This document shows, one piece after another, positions 8,143 through 17,168 of a stretch of DNA of 64,000 nt. The stretch's first letter is position 1, and the number at the start of each line of letters is the position of its first letter. Below the pieces are notes generated by a model. The model worked only from the letters and a program-made list of their open reading frames with translations. It was not told the origin of the DNA and searched no databases. The translations under genes and the position numbers were made by a program. This stretch comes from Leptospiraceae bacterium (GTDB lineage: Bacteria; Spirochaetota; Leptospiria; Leptospirales; Leptospiraceae). The stretch is from the NCBI GenBank assembly GCA_016711485.1, contig JADJSX010000007.1, positions 62,001 through 126,000 on the forward strand. The letters are read 5' to 3'.

Positions 8143-8240
8143 ACCGCGCTCGCGGCTACTGTCAATAATTTGCTCTTCATCGTGTAGCAAGAAACTTTTT
8201 CCACTATGCAAATTATTGACACCGCCTTGATCGCTTTCGC
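8143..8240. repeat. Palindromic element, 14-bp arms with 34-base spacer (copy 1)
   Basis: TGTCAATAATTTGC (8160-8173) and GCAAATTATTGACA (8208-8221) are perfect inverted copies separated by 34 bases. The same arms with the same spacer length, but a different spacer sequence, occur at 29517-29578. Flanks are also shared: GCGCTCGC on the left and CTTGATCGCT on the right. It lies in the gap between the candidate immunity gene and the RHS-like fragment. Confidence 0.8.
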
Positions 8241-8265
8241 TACGAGAAGCAACATTTTATTATCC

Positions 8266-8949
8266 TTAGCATGAATTAAAAATTCCTCCGCAAGGCCAGC
8301 CTGTTTCCTTCGTAACATATTGCCTATCACTATATACTGGTTCAGACCAATAGTTTTTAAAGTCCTTTTTAAAGTCACAATCCCGTGCTTGATCCCATTC
8401 TTCAAAATGCTCTAACGTAAATATCCTATAAAACTTCTTATTACAGTTATATACGAAAGTTGCATAAGAACTACCATTGGCTAACCAGTCCTTATCAATA
8501 AGTGTATTTAATGGTCCGATGTATTCTTTACAAGTTTTTTCATCCATACGAGAGTCCAATACATAATAAAAGAGTAATACATTCTCCCTAAAGAAAAGAT
8601 GTAATTCTAAGTAATTTAAGCAAGTAATAAAGGCAACCTCAGTTTGTATAGAATTTACTTTCCGATAAACATATCTTAATTCTTTGTCAAAATAATTAAT
8701 ACTACCATTGTATTTCTGTCTTCGAATAACCTTATGAGTACGCTGTTCGGTATATGCTACTCCAAACTTTTCTATAATATTTTCATACATCGTCACATTG
8801 GGAATAAAATTAGTTTCCGAAATTTTTTTTTCTAAGTCCGGATAATTCGACGTTTCCCGCCAATCACCAGTTTGCCAAAGGTAAACTTTCTCACTAACAC
8901 CGCAGAACAGATAACACCCAATAGCCAATACAATAATTTCTGGACTCAT
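8266..8949 (-). CDS. Unknown protein, candidate immunity partner of the large toxin-like protein
   Basis: 227 residues with an N-terminal hydrophobic segment (IIVLAIGCYLFCGV) that could be a signal peptide, lipoprotein signal or membrane anchor, then a soluble domain rich in Tyr and aromatic residues with several cysteines. I recognise no family. The ATG overlaps the stop of the 1455-residue gene (ATGA), so the two are translationally coupled. Its place directly behind a lipase-like toxin tip suggests an immunity protein acting at the membrane or in the periplasm. That is inference from position. Confidence 0.6.
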   Translation of the reverse strand: MSPEIIVLAIGCYLFCGVSEKVYLWQTGDWRETSNYPDLEKKISETNFIPNVTMYENIIEKFGVAYTEQRTHKVIRRQKYNGSINYFDKELRYVYRKVNSIQTEVAFITCLNYLELHLFFRENVLLFYYVLDSRMDEKTCKEYIGPLNTLIDKDWLANGSSYATFVYNCNKKFYRIFTLEHFEEWDQARDCDFKKDFKNYWSEPVYSDRQYVTKETGWPCGGIFNSC

Positions 8950-11900
8950 TTTGCTACCTCTTTTTGAACAAGAGTATCCGAATACTGAATTGCATTCATA
9001 TATTGTAAAAAAGAATGACCGCTTCCATTTACATAGTCATTATATTTATCATCTATATGAAATCCACCCCACAGTGGAAATCCACTGTTATCCGGATCCT
9101 GCTTTATTAGTTGATAATTAAGTGGTAGGTCTTTTATTTTTAATTTTCCGCTAACAGCATTACCTATTGTTCCAATGGTAACATCCAAATTAGAACCTTC
9201 AACATAATCAAGAGTTAGTGGGGCAAATACACTAGCTGCCGTTGGAATGTTATCTGTAGCATTACGTAAATTTCTTACAGTTTTTACTCTGTCAGCTACT
9301 TGCTTACTTTGTGCTCCTCCGGCTAATATCAACTCCATTTCTAAAGGCTTATTCTTATCTAGGTCAACATTCCTATCAATCGCCTGTGTAACAATATACG
9401 CACCTTGGCTATGTCCTATTATCCGCCCACCATTATCAAGTGCTCCACTTTGAATGATTCGATCCCATGTTCTATCTGCTGCTTCGAGTCCTGATGACTT
9501 GAGTAATCTATTTGCTAACGATCCGATTTTCATTTTCAATAAATCGCCGAAAAATGTATTCGTTGCATTGTATACCGATACAGTTGCACCATACTCTGTT
9601 CCCGAATTCCCAGATGCAATCTTTGCTCCATCATTCATATTAACCGCATCTATTCCCAAATTATCCATTCCATTCTGTGCCCATAAAGTTTGTTTGCCAT
9701 TTTCCTTTAGTTTTGCTAAAGCTTTTTCCATATCTGTTTCTGGAACTTGAACTTCTATCTTTGCTAATTTTAACAAACTTGCTACCCTTGACTGCACAGT
9801 CTCCCAAGTGCTAGGAGGGTTTACGACTTGTAATTCTCCATTTGATTGCCTGATGATTAGTCCACCGTCTTCCAATTCTATTTCATTGATAGTCGTAGTA
9901 GTTGTTAGATCACCAAACAACTTATACAACATCCCTTTCCCATCCTGCTCAATTCGATTGATTACTCCATCAGCCGCGATCTCAATTCTTTTTTCTCCCT
10001 CTTCCGTTCTCACTATTATCCGCTCAATTCCATCTTTGTCGGCTATTCGATCATAGCCTTCTGAATCCAAATTGGTGCTAGCATAAAAATCCTTTGCATA
10101 AGAACTTTGAGAATTTAGAGGAGAGCCATAATCCATCGATCGAAGAGATGAGTCAATAGCGTTTAATGCATCTTTTCTCCTCTGACTAAACTGTATATCT
10201 TTTGGATCAACTCCAGAACGCACCAAACGCTCTATCTCCTTATTAACTTCCAGTAACTGTAATCTCTCAGAAATTAATTTATCTAATTCTTCTTTTGCTA
10301 CTAAAGTTTTTAAATCATCTTTGCCCTCTGTATGTTTAAGTCTTTCTAATTCTTCCTTCTTTGCTATTGTATTTTTTTCAATGTCAGATATTTCCTTATT
10401 TAATTTATCAATTCCTCTTTCAAACTGTTTTGCTTTATCGTTAGCTGGATAATCAAAATATATCTTATTTAATTCATCGCTGCTTACATACTCCCGAGAT
10501 TTTTTCTTATTTTCATCAGCAATTTTTTTCTCTTTCTCATTCGCGATTTCCTTTGCCTTATCAATTGCTGACTCGGCAGTCATCGCCGGAGAATCCTCAT
10601 TGCCTAATTTTACTCCGGCTAGTAAACCTAAGCCTGCACCAATTCCATCAATTCCAAAACCACCACCATCTCCTCCATCAGCGTCTAATCCTTCTTTTCC
10701 TCCACCAGCACCACCTTCAACTTTATCCTCCGGTCTCCTACCAATAACCGTATTACCACCATTACCCGCAGAACTTCCACCACTCGGAGCACTAGAACCA
10801 GAACCACCAGCCGCCCAAGCCGCAAGACCGGACATAGCCATTGCACCAGTAGCAAATGCCAAATCTACAAGCCCCTGAGGACCTTCCTCACCATCATTAG
10901 GATTCTCCGCATCTGCACTTTCCGAACTCTGTTGCTGCGATTTAAGCAAGTCTATTATATCCTGTCCATTAATCTCACCCAAGAAATTCTCATTCGGGGT
11001 ATAATTCCCGTAACGATCTACACTTCCCTGTTGACTTCCGAGAATCGTCAAAGATGAGGATACTCCAGATTTACCATTCTCGATTCCAAGTCCATATCCA
11101 TTCCCAAAGTCCATTTCTCCACTTACGGTTACTCCGTCTTTGCCAATACTAATCTCGGAACTTACATTGATTCCGTTGTAGCTTCTCTCAATTAAATCAT
11201 AACTTCCTTCCCAATCTCCACTGCTTCCCGTATACGTTGCCCCGAAAGTTCCTATGCTTGTCTTGACTCCTAAATTGAGACTTGCTCCACCATGCTGTGA
11301 TTGTCCGATTGTGACATTCGTGAACCTATTAAAGTCTAAATAATTAGTAACTCCCAAAGATTGCACTACACCACTTACATTTGCCTTTACTCCCCAACCA
11401 TCTTCTTTCGAATAACTAATATTAGTCGCTGCTAGAGTCTTTGCTAGAAGTGGATTGTTTATCGCCATTGTTTGAATTTCATCTGCCATACCTTTTAGCT
11501 TATCCGCTCCTTCTGCAAGTTTCCCAAAGTTCGTTGCGGCTACTGCCTGTAATGCACCATTCATCGCTCCGGCTAATGCTCCTTCTGCTCCTCCCTTCCT
11601 CGATCCTATCGCCGCCTGTAACGCGATACTTGTTCCCTGCACTGCATAAAAGGTTGTTCCTGCTCCTCCTGTCAATACACTTCCCAATGCCGGTCCTGCT
11701 GCACCTCCTGTTACCGCAATTGCCGTTACGGCTAACGCTGTCTGCACAGTCGACTCAATCGCACTTATCTTCTCTTCCTTCTTTGCCTTAATCTTTCCAT
11801 TCGTAGTTGATGAAACTGTCTTGGCTAAATCCGCATCCATTCCATTCGCAATCAATAGCTGTTCAAACGCATACTCCTGTGCTCTATCTATCAATCCTTC

Positions 11901-13313
11901 CTTCGAAGTGTCAATCTTCTGCGCTCCCGTCCAAGTTGCGGTTGGCGTAAACGGTCTTGCGGTTAATTCATCGTATACCTTTCCACTTCCTCCGAAGGCA
12001 ATGATTGCGTTTCTGGTTATCCCGTTCACCATTCCACTCACCATATTTAATCCTGTGGCTAATCCATTACTAACCACTCGATCTATCCTCCTATTATTAC
12101 GCTTTTGTTCCTTGCGCTTCATCACTCCGCCAAAATATTGTGAAATGTAACTTGCCGATTCCGGTGGCAAACCAATCGCTTGCGCTACAGTTGATCCTAC
12201 CGCATCCTGGATTAATCCTCTCTCTTGTTGTTTAAGTTCATTTAACTTATTGTTATTCTCTACAAGCGAAGTGGAGGCTATGCCTTTATTTAACATTACT
12301 CCAGTCAAAGGACCACCTAACATTGTCCCGATTACTGCAGTCGCTGATTGAAGAAATGGGTTATTCAATAGTTGGCTCCCCATATTCGCCAATGCCTTTG
12401 AACCTCCAAAACTTTTCGTCATCTTCTTACTCATCTTCGCCTGGTCAAATTTCCCCATCGCCAGTCTCACTAACGTAGGATCAATCCCCGTTGCCTCTGC
12501 TGCTTTCTCGATTAACGCATCTCGGATCTTGTCCTTTACCATCTGCTTGATTCCCGCAGACCCGCCACCTGTAAAATACGCTATCAATATATCCTTAACT
12601 AGCTCTTCCTTCGCTACTTCATTCTCTGCAAGAGCCAGCGCATGTTTGTAAAATCGTTGTCCTCTTTCGTATGACTCCGTAATCCCATTGTTTACTAGCT
12701 TCGCATCGTTTCCGAATGAGTTAAATAATTCATTCGCTGCATTACCTAGATTATCCGCTATGCTATTGTAATCTTCATTCGCCCACTGGCTGAATAAATC
12801 CTTCGGACTCTTTATCACCTGCCCCATCGTTGTAAGGCTAACACGGATTACGTCGTCTTTCTTCCCAGATACATACCCGCCCATGAGCGTGTAATTGGGA
12901 TCACCCTCCCCTTTGTAAATCGTTCCATCACTGATCTCTCTTACGATTACTATCTCTCCATTTTCTACTTTTGCAGATTTAAAATCTTTGTTCACTTCTA
13001 AGAATTTACACTTTGACAATTCCTTGTAACATGTCCCATCTTGGTACACCTTTTGCTCTGCTTCTGTTGGTTGTCGGTTAAACGTATACTTGTATTGATT
13101 CACCATCGAATCATAGTATTCCTGTTGAACTTTGTTTGCCTGCTCCGTTGTCCCGTTTACGTATGCCATATTCTGTATCCCGTTTAACGAGGTGTTAAAC
13201 GCTGTCTCAAGGTTAATTCCTGTTACACTCGTCTCGGGTGCTTTGTATTCAGGCGTAAAGATCGAATACGAATTTTCGCAGACTGTCTGCGGAATCTGGC
13301 AAAAATTTTCCAT
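8946..13313 (-). CDS. Large Leptospira-type structural/toxin carrier (TIGR04388-like) with lipase-like C-terminal tip
   Basis: 1455 residues. Residues 1-700 are a long alpha-helical and Gly/Ala-rich carrier. Residues 706-860 are the block duplicated at 5672-6156, ending in a Gly/Ser linker. Residues about 915-1030 form a charged coiled coil. The last 240 residues form an alpha/beta-hydrolase-like tip with the nucleophile elbow GHSQG at 1300-1304 and possible catalytic His in HIDDK or GHSFLQ. The carrier resembles Leptospira TIGR04388 proteins, with a variable C-terminus as in polymorphic toxins. It begins MENFCQIPQT without a signal peptide, so the usual N-terminus may be missing. I infer a lipase/esterase effector followed by its immunity gene. 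Confidence 0.65.
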   Translation of the reverse strand: MENFCQIPQTVCENSYSIFTPEYKAPETSVTGINLETAFNTSLNGIQNMAYVNGTTEQANKVQQEYYDSMVNQYKYTFNRQPTEAEQKVYQDGTCYKELSKCKFLEVNKDFKSAKVENGEIVIVREISDGTIYKGEGDPNYTLMGGYVSGKKDDVIRVSLTTMGQVIKSPKDLFSQWANEDYNSIADNLGNAANELFNSFGNDAKLVNNGITESYERGQRFYKHALALAENEVAKEELVKDILIAYFTGGGSAGIKQMVKDKIRDALIEKAAEATGIDPTLVRLAMGKFDQAKMSKKMTKSFGGSKALANMGSQLLNNPFLQSATAVIGTMLGGPLTGVMLNKGIASTSLVENNNKLNELKQQERGLIQDAVGSTVAQAIGLPPESASYISQYFGGVMKRKEQKRNNRRIDRVVSNGLATGLNMVSGMVNGITRNAIIAFGGSGKVYDELTARPFTPTATWTGAQKIDTSKEGLIDRAQEYAFEQLLIANGMDADLAKTVSSTTNGKIKAKKEEKISAIESTVQTALAVTAIAVTGGAAGPALGSVLTGGAGTTFYAVQGTSIALQAAIGSRKGGAEGALAGAMNGALQAVAATNFGKLAEGADKLKGMADEIQTMAINNPLLAKTLAATNISYSKEDGWGVKANVSGVVQSLGVTNYLDFNRFTNVTIGQSQHGGASLNLGVKTSIGTFGATYTGSSGDWEGSYDLIERSYNGINVSSEISIGKDGVTVSGEMDFGNGYGLGIENGKSGVSSSLTILGSQQGSVDRYGNYTPNENFLGEINGQDIIDLLKSQQQSSESADAENPNDGEEGPQGLVDLAFATGAMAMSGLAAWAAGGSGSSAPSGGSSAGNGGNTVIGRRPEDKVEGGAGGGKEGLDADGGDGGGFGIDGIGAGLGLLAGVKLGNEDSPAMTAESAIDKAKEIANEKEKKIADENKKKSREYVSSDELNKIYFDYPANDKAKQFERGIDKLNKEISDIEKNTIAKKEELERLKHTEGKDDLKTLVAKEELDKLISERLQLLEVNKEIERLVRSGVDPKDIQFSQRRKDALNAIDSSLRSMDYGSPLNSQSSYAKDFYASTNLDSEGYDRIADKDGIERIIVRTEEGEKRIEIAADGVINRIEQDGKGMLYKLFGDLTTTTTINEIELEDGGLIIRQSNGELQVVNPPSTWETVQSRVASLLKLAKIEVQVPETDMEKALAKLKENGKQTLWAQNGMDNLGIDAVNMNDGAKIASGNSGTEYGATVSVYNATNTFFGDLLKMKIGSLANRLLKSSGLEAADRTWDRIIQSGALDNGGRIIGHSQGAYIVTQAIDRNVDLDKNKPLEMELILAGGAQSKQVADRVKTVRNLRNATDNIPTAASVFAPLTLDYVEGSNLDVTIGTIGNAVSGKLKIKDLPLNYQLIKQDPDNSGFPLWGGFHIDDKYNDYVNGSGHSFLQYMNAIQYSDTLVQKEVAK

Positions 13314-13513
13314 TTCCTAGCCTCTTTTTGCTATTCTTACTCGGTCGGTTATTCTCTGACTTTTTTATTTCTTGTCTAGCTTTTTTCCTTTATTCTAGTA
13401 TTTATTTTATTCACTATTTCCTTTTTTACTTCCAAGCAATGAAACTTTAAACTCATCTTGTTAATCCATTTTTTTACTTTACCTTTCTCCGAACAAATTC
13501 ATTCTGATTCAGA

Positions 13514-14365
13514 ATGAAACTTCAACTCCTACCACTTACAAACGATTTTACTTTTAAAGCTGTCTTTTCAAATGAAGAAGATATTCTCATTGATTTACTA
13601 AACTCCTTCCCTGACTTTCAAGGAAAAAATAAAATTACAAGTCTCAAAGTGCTCAATCCAGAAATTCCGAAAGACATGAAGTCTGATAAAGGAATCGTTT
13701 TAGATTTAAAAGCAATCGATTCAACAGGAAATAAATTTCTCATTGAAATGCAAGCATCCTCACAACTCTATTTTCCTCAGAGAGCACTTTACTATTGGTC
13801 TAAGCTCTACTCTAAGTCCATCGGCAAAGGACAGGATTTTGAAAAATTACCTCGTGTGTATTCCATTAACTTCGTCGACTTTCCACTTTTTAAAAATGAA
13901 CCAAGATTTTATTGGTCATTTCAAGTTTCATCCAAGGAACAACCAGAAATTCTATTGACAGAGGATTTGAGTATTCATATCATTGAAATACCTAAGTTCA
14001 ATTTAGAATTAGATTTGATTCAAAACCCATTGGATTATTGGGTTTACTTATTAAAAGAAGCAGTAAACATCAAGGGGGAACAAATGAAAACCTTACAAAA
14101 GAAAAACCCAAAAATCAAAAAAGCATTGAACAAGCTCAAATTTGTTTCTCATGACAAAGAATCCAGGGAACTCTATGAGGCAAGAATCAAAACAGAACTT
14201 GACTACAAAGCCAGATTCGCTTTCCAGTTACAAAAAATGAGAGAAGAAGGAAAATTGGAAGGAAAAATAGAAGGAAAAGTAGAAACTGCTAAACAGCTTC
14301 TTGCTTGGGGTATGAAACGGGAGCAGATTTGTAAAATTACTGGTCTCAAAGATTCTGATTTTTAA
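13514..14365 (+). CDS. Rpn/PD-(D/E)XK nuclease family transposase-like protein
   Basis: 283 residues. The N-terminus LPLTNDFTFKAVFSNEEDIL is the usual start of Rpn/PDDEXK_2 proteins. The nuclease core reads GIVLDLKAIDSTGNKFLIEM followed by Q, giving the Asp and E-x-Q of the PD-(D/E)XK fold. The C-terminus has the family's Lys/Glu-rich repeat (EEGKLEGKIEGKVETAKQLL) and ends REQICKITGLKDSDF. These proteins promote recombination by DNA cleavage. It is followed by an integrase remnant, and the same pair recurs broken at 26592-26960. Confidence 0.8.
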   Translation: MKLQLLPLTNDFTFKAVFSNEEDILIDLLNSFPDFQGKNKITSLKVLNPEIPKDMKSDKGIVLDLKAIDSTGNKFLIEMQASSQLYFPQRALYYWSKLYSKSIGKGQDFEKLPRVYSINFVDFPLFKNEPRFYWSFQVSSKEQPEILLTEDLSIHIIEIPKFNLELDLIQNPLDYWVYLLKEAVNIKGEQMKTLQKKNPKIKKALNKLKFVSHDKESRELYEARIKTELDYKARFAFQLQKMREEGKLEGKIEGKVETAKQLLAWGMKREQICKITGLKDSDF

Positions 14366-14527
14366 GTTTTATGCGTTTACTAATTTTTCTCATCCGTTTC
14401 TAGTGACTTAAAAATTCTTTTTCAGAATAGCAACGTTGGAAAACTTTTCTTTCCAATCATGCTGATAAAATCATTGCGATGGACTTTTGTGTCTCGTATA
14501 CGTTGACAGCATTAGCCTACGTCCCCA

Positions 14528-14562
14528 AACTCAATGTTACTCCCTATGGTCACAACATAATG
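14528..14562. repeat. Small hairpin repeat A (AACTCA/AATG type)
   Basis: AAACTCA is followed by a 22-base hairpin bounded by AATG on both sides (14533-14536 and 14559-14562). The outer stem is ATGTT/AACAT with an imperfect inner part. It belongs to the same family as 16560 and 26434. Confidence 0.65.
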
Positions 14563-14728
14563 CCTGATGGCTAACGGGACTTCGCCTGGATTCAGCAACA
14601 AATCCGTAATGCATTTGGATTTTTTGAATTCCTTCCAAAATATCTAATCATGGATAATGATTCTATTTTCTCGAAAGACTTTCACTACGTCGCTTAACGT
14701 CCAGTTGGTGAGCAGCAGCTTCCGAGCG

Positions 14729-14750
14729 GAACTCAATGTGTCGAACCACA
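14729..14750. repeat. Hairpin-less version of the small repeat
   Basis: GAACTCAATG runs straight into TGTCGAACCACA. At 16560-16606 the same two pieces are separated by a 22-base hairpin plus a second AATG. It therefore looks like an empty site, or a precise deletion between AATG direct repeats. Confidence 0.6.
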
Positions 14751-14879
14751 TCATGTATACCGTTGTTATCCCACCTCCAAATAGTCTTGCGGATTGCATT
14801 TTGGCGAGGAACACAGTAAGAATGGTTACAGCAAGTTAGCCGCTGAAAATAAATGAATTTTAAACTTTCTTTCTAGCGG

Positions 14880-16466
14880 CTATCGCCTAATTGAGAAAGC
14901 ATTCCCAAATTTTTCAATAACTTTAGCTGATTCCAACAATTGAAAGTCCTTGTATCTTCTTCCTACAATTTGAACACCAATGGGAAGATTCTGCGAATCT
15001 ACTCCAATAGGCATTGCAATGACAGGATTTTCTGTTAGAGTAAATATAGTTGTATAGGATTGTGTCGCTGTGTAGTATGGGATACTTTTGTCGTCCACTT
15101 GAATTGGCTCATCGTAAACATTAAAATGACCAAACTGACGAGTCCATTTATGATGCTTAAATGCTGTTGTGGAGGATACTGGCACAATCCATATATCATA
15201 GTCTTCCAAAAAATTATCCATTTGCGTGATCAATTCTTTTTGTGTTCCAATGAGCGTCATGTATTTGGGAACAGATATTGGACCTACAATTTGATCCTGC
15301 ATGGGAATACCTTTCCTTGCGCCGGTGGTAAAAAAATCGCCTAAGTATCTTGCGAAATTAGAACGATCATATCCTCCTTGGTGTCCTACAATACCTCCCC
15401 AAGTAGACCATGCTTTCTGGTAGTCAAAATCTTTGGGTTGGATTTGAGTAACATTGGCACCTGCGGTCTTTAACTTTCCAACGTATTCTTTTATTTTATT
15501 TCGAATTTCTTTTTGAACGGGGACGCCACCGAGTTCATCACTCCAGGCAATTCTCAGATTCGTGATTTTTATTTTTCGCTTATCTGAATCTGTTAGTTCT
15601 GACAATGGAATTGTAGACTTATCCTTTCCGTTCGGCTTCGTCAAAACAGTGAATGCCAATTCTAAATCTTCTATACTTTTTCCAATGGGTCCAAGCACGG
15701 CTAAATTGTGGATTCCATTAACTTCATCCGGCAGAGGTGGAATATGTCCATCCAAGGAAATCACGTTGAAGGATGGCTTAAATCCATAGACACCTGTGAA
15801 CGAAGCAGGCAATCGGATAGACCCTGCCAAATCACTACCAAATCCAAGTGGAACCATTCCTGCCGAGACTGCGGCTGAATCCCCTCCTGAACTTCCACCC
15901 GAAGTTCTTGCGAGATCTTTTGGATTGTTTGTGACCCCAAAGACTTCATTGCTACATTGCATATCCATTGCAAGTGTTGCAAGATTTCCCTTTCCGAGAA
16001 TGATTGCTCCACTTTGTTTTAGCAATTGAACAGCGACTGCATCTTCTTCTGGAATAAAGTCTTTAAAAGGAAGATACCCAGCCGTTGTTCTGATTCCTTT
16101 TGTTTTATAGCTATCTTTAACAAGGACAGGAACACCATGCAAAATTCCTCGAATTTTCCCAGCAAGTAGCTCTTTATCAGCCAACTGAGCTTCTTCGATT
16201 GCTTTATCGTTTAACGTTACAATCGCATTGATGGAGGGATTCTGAAGTTTGATTTGATCTAAAAATGCTTTCACCACTTCAACGGAAGTAATTTTTTTAG
16301 AACGAATCTTATCTGCAATTTGTGTTGCAGAAAGTTGTATCAAATTTGTTGGAACACTATCAGCAAACGTATTTAAGGGAAAAATACTGCCAATGAAAAT
16401 AAAGATAATTTTTAGGATGATTCTCTTTCTAATTGCTGCGTCCGATAGGACTAATTTTATTTTCAT
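14880..16466 (-). CDS. Amidase-signature family hydrolase, exported
   Basis: 528 residues with a hydrophobic export signal at about 18-36 (LKIIFIFIGSIFPLNTFADS). The amidase-signature triad is visible: Lys117 in VPVLVKDSY, the cis-Ser at 192/193 in TSGGSSGGDSAAV, and Ser215 in GSDLAGSIRLPA. The length suits stand-alone amidases. The substrate is unknown, since this family hydrolyses many amides; there are no GatB/GatC neighbours, so it is unlikely to be GatA. It is a single-gene unit flanked by repeat-rich gaps. Confidence 0.9.
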   Translation of the reverse strand: MKIKLVLSDAAIRKRIILKIIFIFIGSIFPLNTFADSVPTNLIQLSATQIADKIRSKKITSVEVVKAFLDQIKLQNPSINAIVTLNDKAIEEAQLADKELLAGKIRGILHGVPVLVKDSYKTKGIRTTAGYLPFKDFIPEEDAVAVQLLKQSGAIILGKGNLATLAMDMQCSNEVFGVTNNPKDLARTSGGSSGGDSAAVSAGMVPLGFGSDLAGSIRLPASFTGVYGFKPSFNVISLDGHIPPLPDEVNGIHNLAVLGPIGKSIEDLELAFTVLTKPNGKDKSTIPLSELTDSDKRKIKITNLRIAWSDELGGVPVQKEIRNKIKEYVGKLKTAGANVTQIQPKDFDYQKAWSTWGGIVGHQGGYDRSNFARYLGDFFTTGARKGIPMQDQIVGPISVPKYMTLIGTQKELITQMDNFLEDYDIWIVPVSSTTAFKHHKWTRQFGHFNVYDEPIQVDDKSIPYYTATQSYTTIFTLTENPVIAMPIGVDSQNLPIGVQIVGRRYKDFQLLESAKVIEKFGNAFSIRR

Positions 16467-16559
16467 TGTGTTCTCTCCATGTTCTTTTCCATATGATTCA
16501 CTAAGGGATATTTTTTTAAAGATTATTTTCTCTTAAAAAAGTTTTTAATTCACTCACCA

Positions 16560-16606
16560 GAACTCAATGTTGCTTCCTGGGGTCGCAACATAATGTGTCG
16601 AACCAC
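16560..16606. repeat. Small hairpin repeat B (GAACTCA/AATG type)
   Basis: GAACTCAATG, then a hairpin whose arms are ATGTTGC (16567-16573) and GCAACAT (16585-16591), a perfect 7-bp stem, then AATGTGTCGAACCACA. Hairpin C at 26441 has ATGTTTC and GAAACAT instead, so both arms have changed together. Confidence 0.7.
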
Positions 16607-16635
16607 ACTTTTGATATTCTATTTTTTTTCCCTCT

Positions 16636-16832
16636 CAAAGGTAAATTCTTTTTATTACCGCTTTCCCAGCGAAGGGTGATCTTTAGTGTTACCTTTTTTT
16701 GGTTTTCTGTAAGTGGCAAAAAAAGGTAACGCCAAAAAAACCAAAAACCCGCAGCTCAGACTCTCTCGCTTTAACACTTCGCAATGCTCCTTTAAGACTC
16801 TTTTGTTCTTCTGGCTTTTTCGCATAATAAAG
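16636..16832. repeat. Dispersed repeat, copy 2 (about 200 bp)
   Basis: Near copy of 3108-3349. GTTACCTTTTTTTG (16688-16701) and CAAAAAAAGGTAAC (16717-16730) form a perfect 14-bp stem here, with a 15-base loop in place of the 64-base loop of copy 1. Confidence 0.75.
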
Positions 16833-16970
16833 ATTAACCTTTTACTAATCATTAATAATTAACCATTAAACATTATTTCCTTACCATCTAAACTTGGCTT
16901 GGAAGTTGCTGCTCGCCAGGGCTACCAACACCTGCTGCGGCAATTCCTAATAATCCGCAATTAAAAAATA

Positions 16971-17168
16971 TCCTTCAAAGAAGAGAAAGAATTAAAATCT
17001 CTCGAAAAAGAAATTGAGAATCTAGAAAAAGAAAAAGCAAAGATTCAAGAAGATTTGATTACTTTTCATTCTGACTTTAAAAAAGTAGAAACCTTGAGCG
17101 CAAAATTAGTAGAAACCGACGCACTCATTGATGTTAAGTTTAAGAGATGGGAAGAGCTTGGCGGGTAA
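16971..17168 (+). pseudogene. C-terminal fragment of an ABC-F ATPase
   Basis: 66 codons ending in TAA. The translation SFKEEKELKSLEKEIENLEK continues to an end in DALIDVKFKRWEELGG. This is the coiled-coil C-terminal domain of ABC-F proteins (Uup/EttA/YbiT type), whose last residues usually read like 'FERWLELE'. The two ATPase domains are absent and no start codon or ribosome site precedes it, so it is a decayed end of a gene. Confidence 0.7.

Larger units (their letters stand above)
14429..14817 (+). mobile_element. Integrase-core transposase remnant (copy 2), interrupted by small repeats
   Basis: Three blocks match copy 1 at 7200-7811: CAACGTTGGAAAACTTTTCT onward, the block encoding QQIRNAFGFFEFLPKYLIMD, and the 3' end (CATCATGTATACCG to TTGGCGAGG). 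Between them, coding segments of copy 1 are replaced by short repeats: about 14502-14580, with a GAACTCA/AATG-type hairpin, and about 14686-14750, with the same flanks but no hairpin. The element is dead. Confidence 0.75.

Noticed and set aside
10553..10878. Pro-rich open frames on the plus strand
   Set aside because: They are the antisense of the Gly/Ser/Ala-rich linker of the large minus-strand gene; low-complexity codons keep the other strand open.
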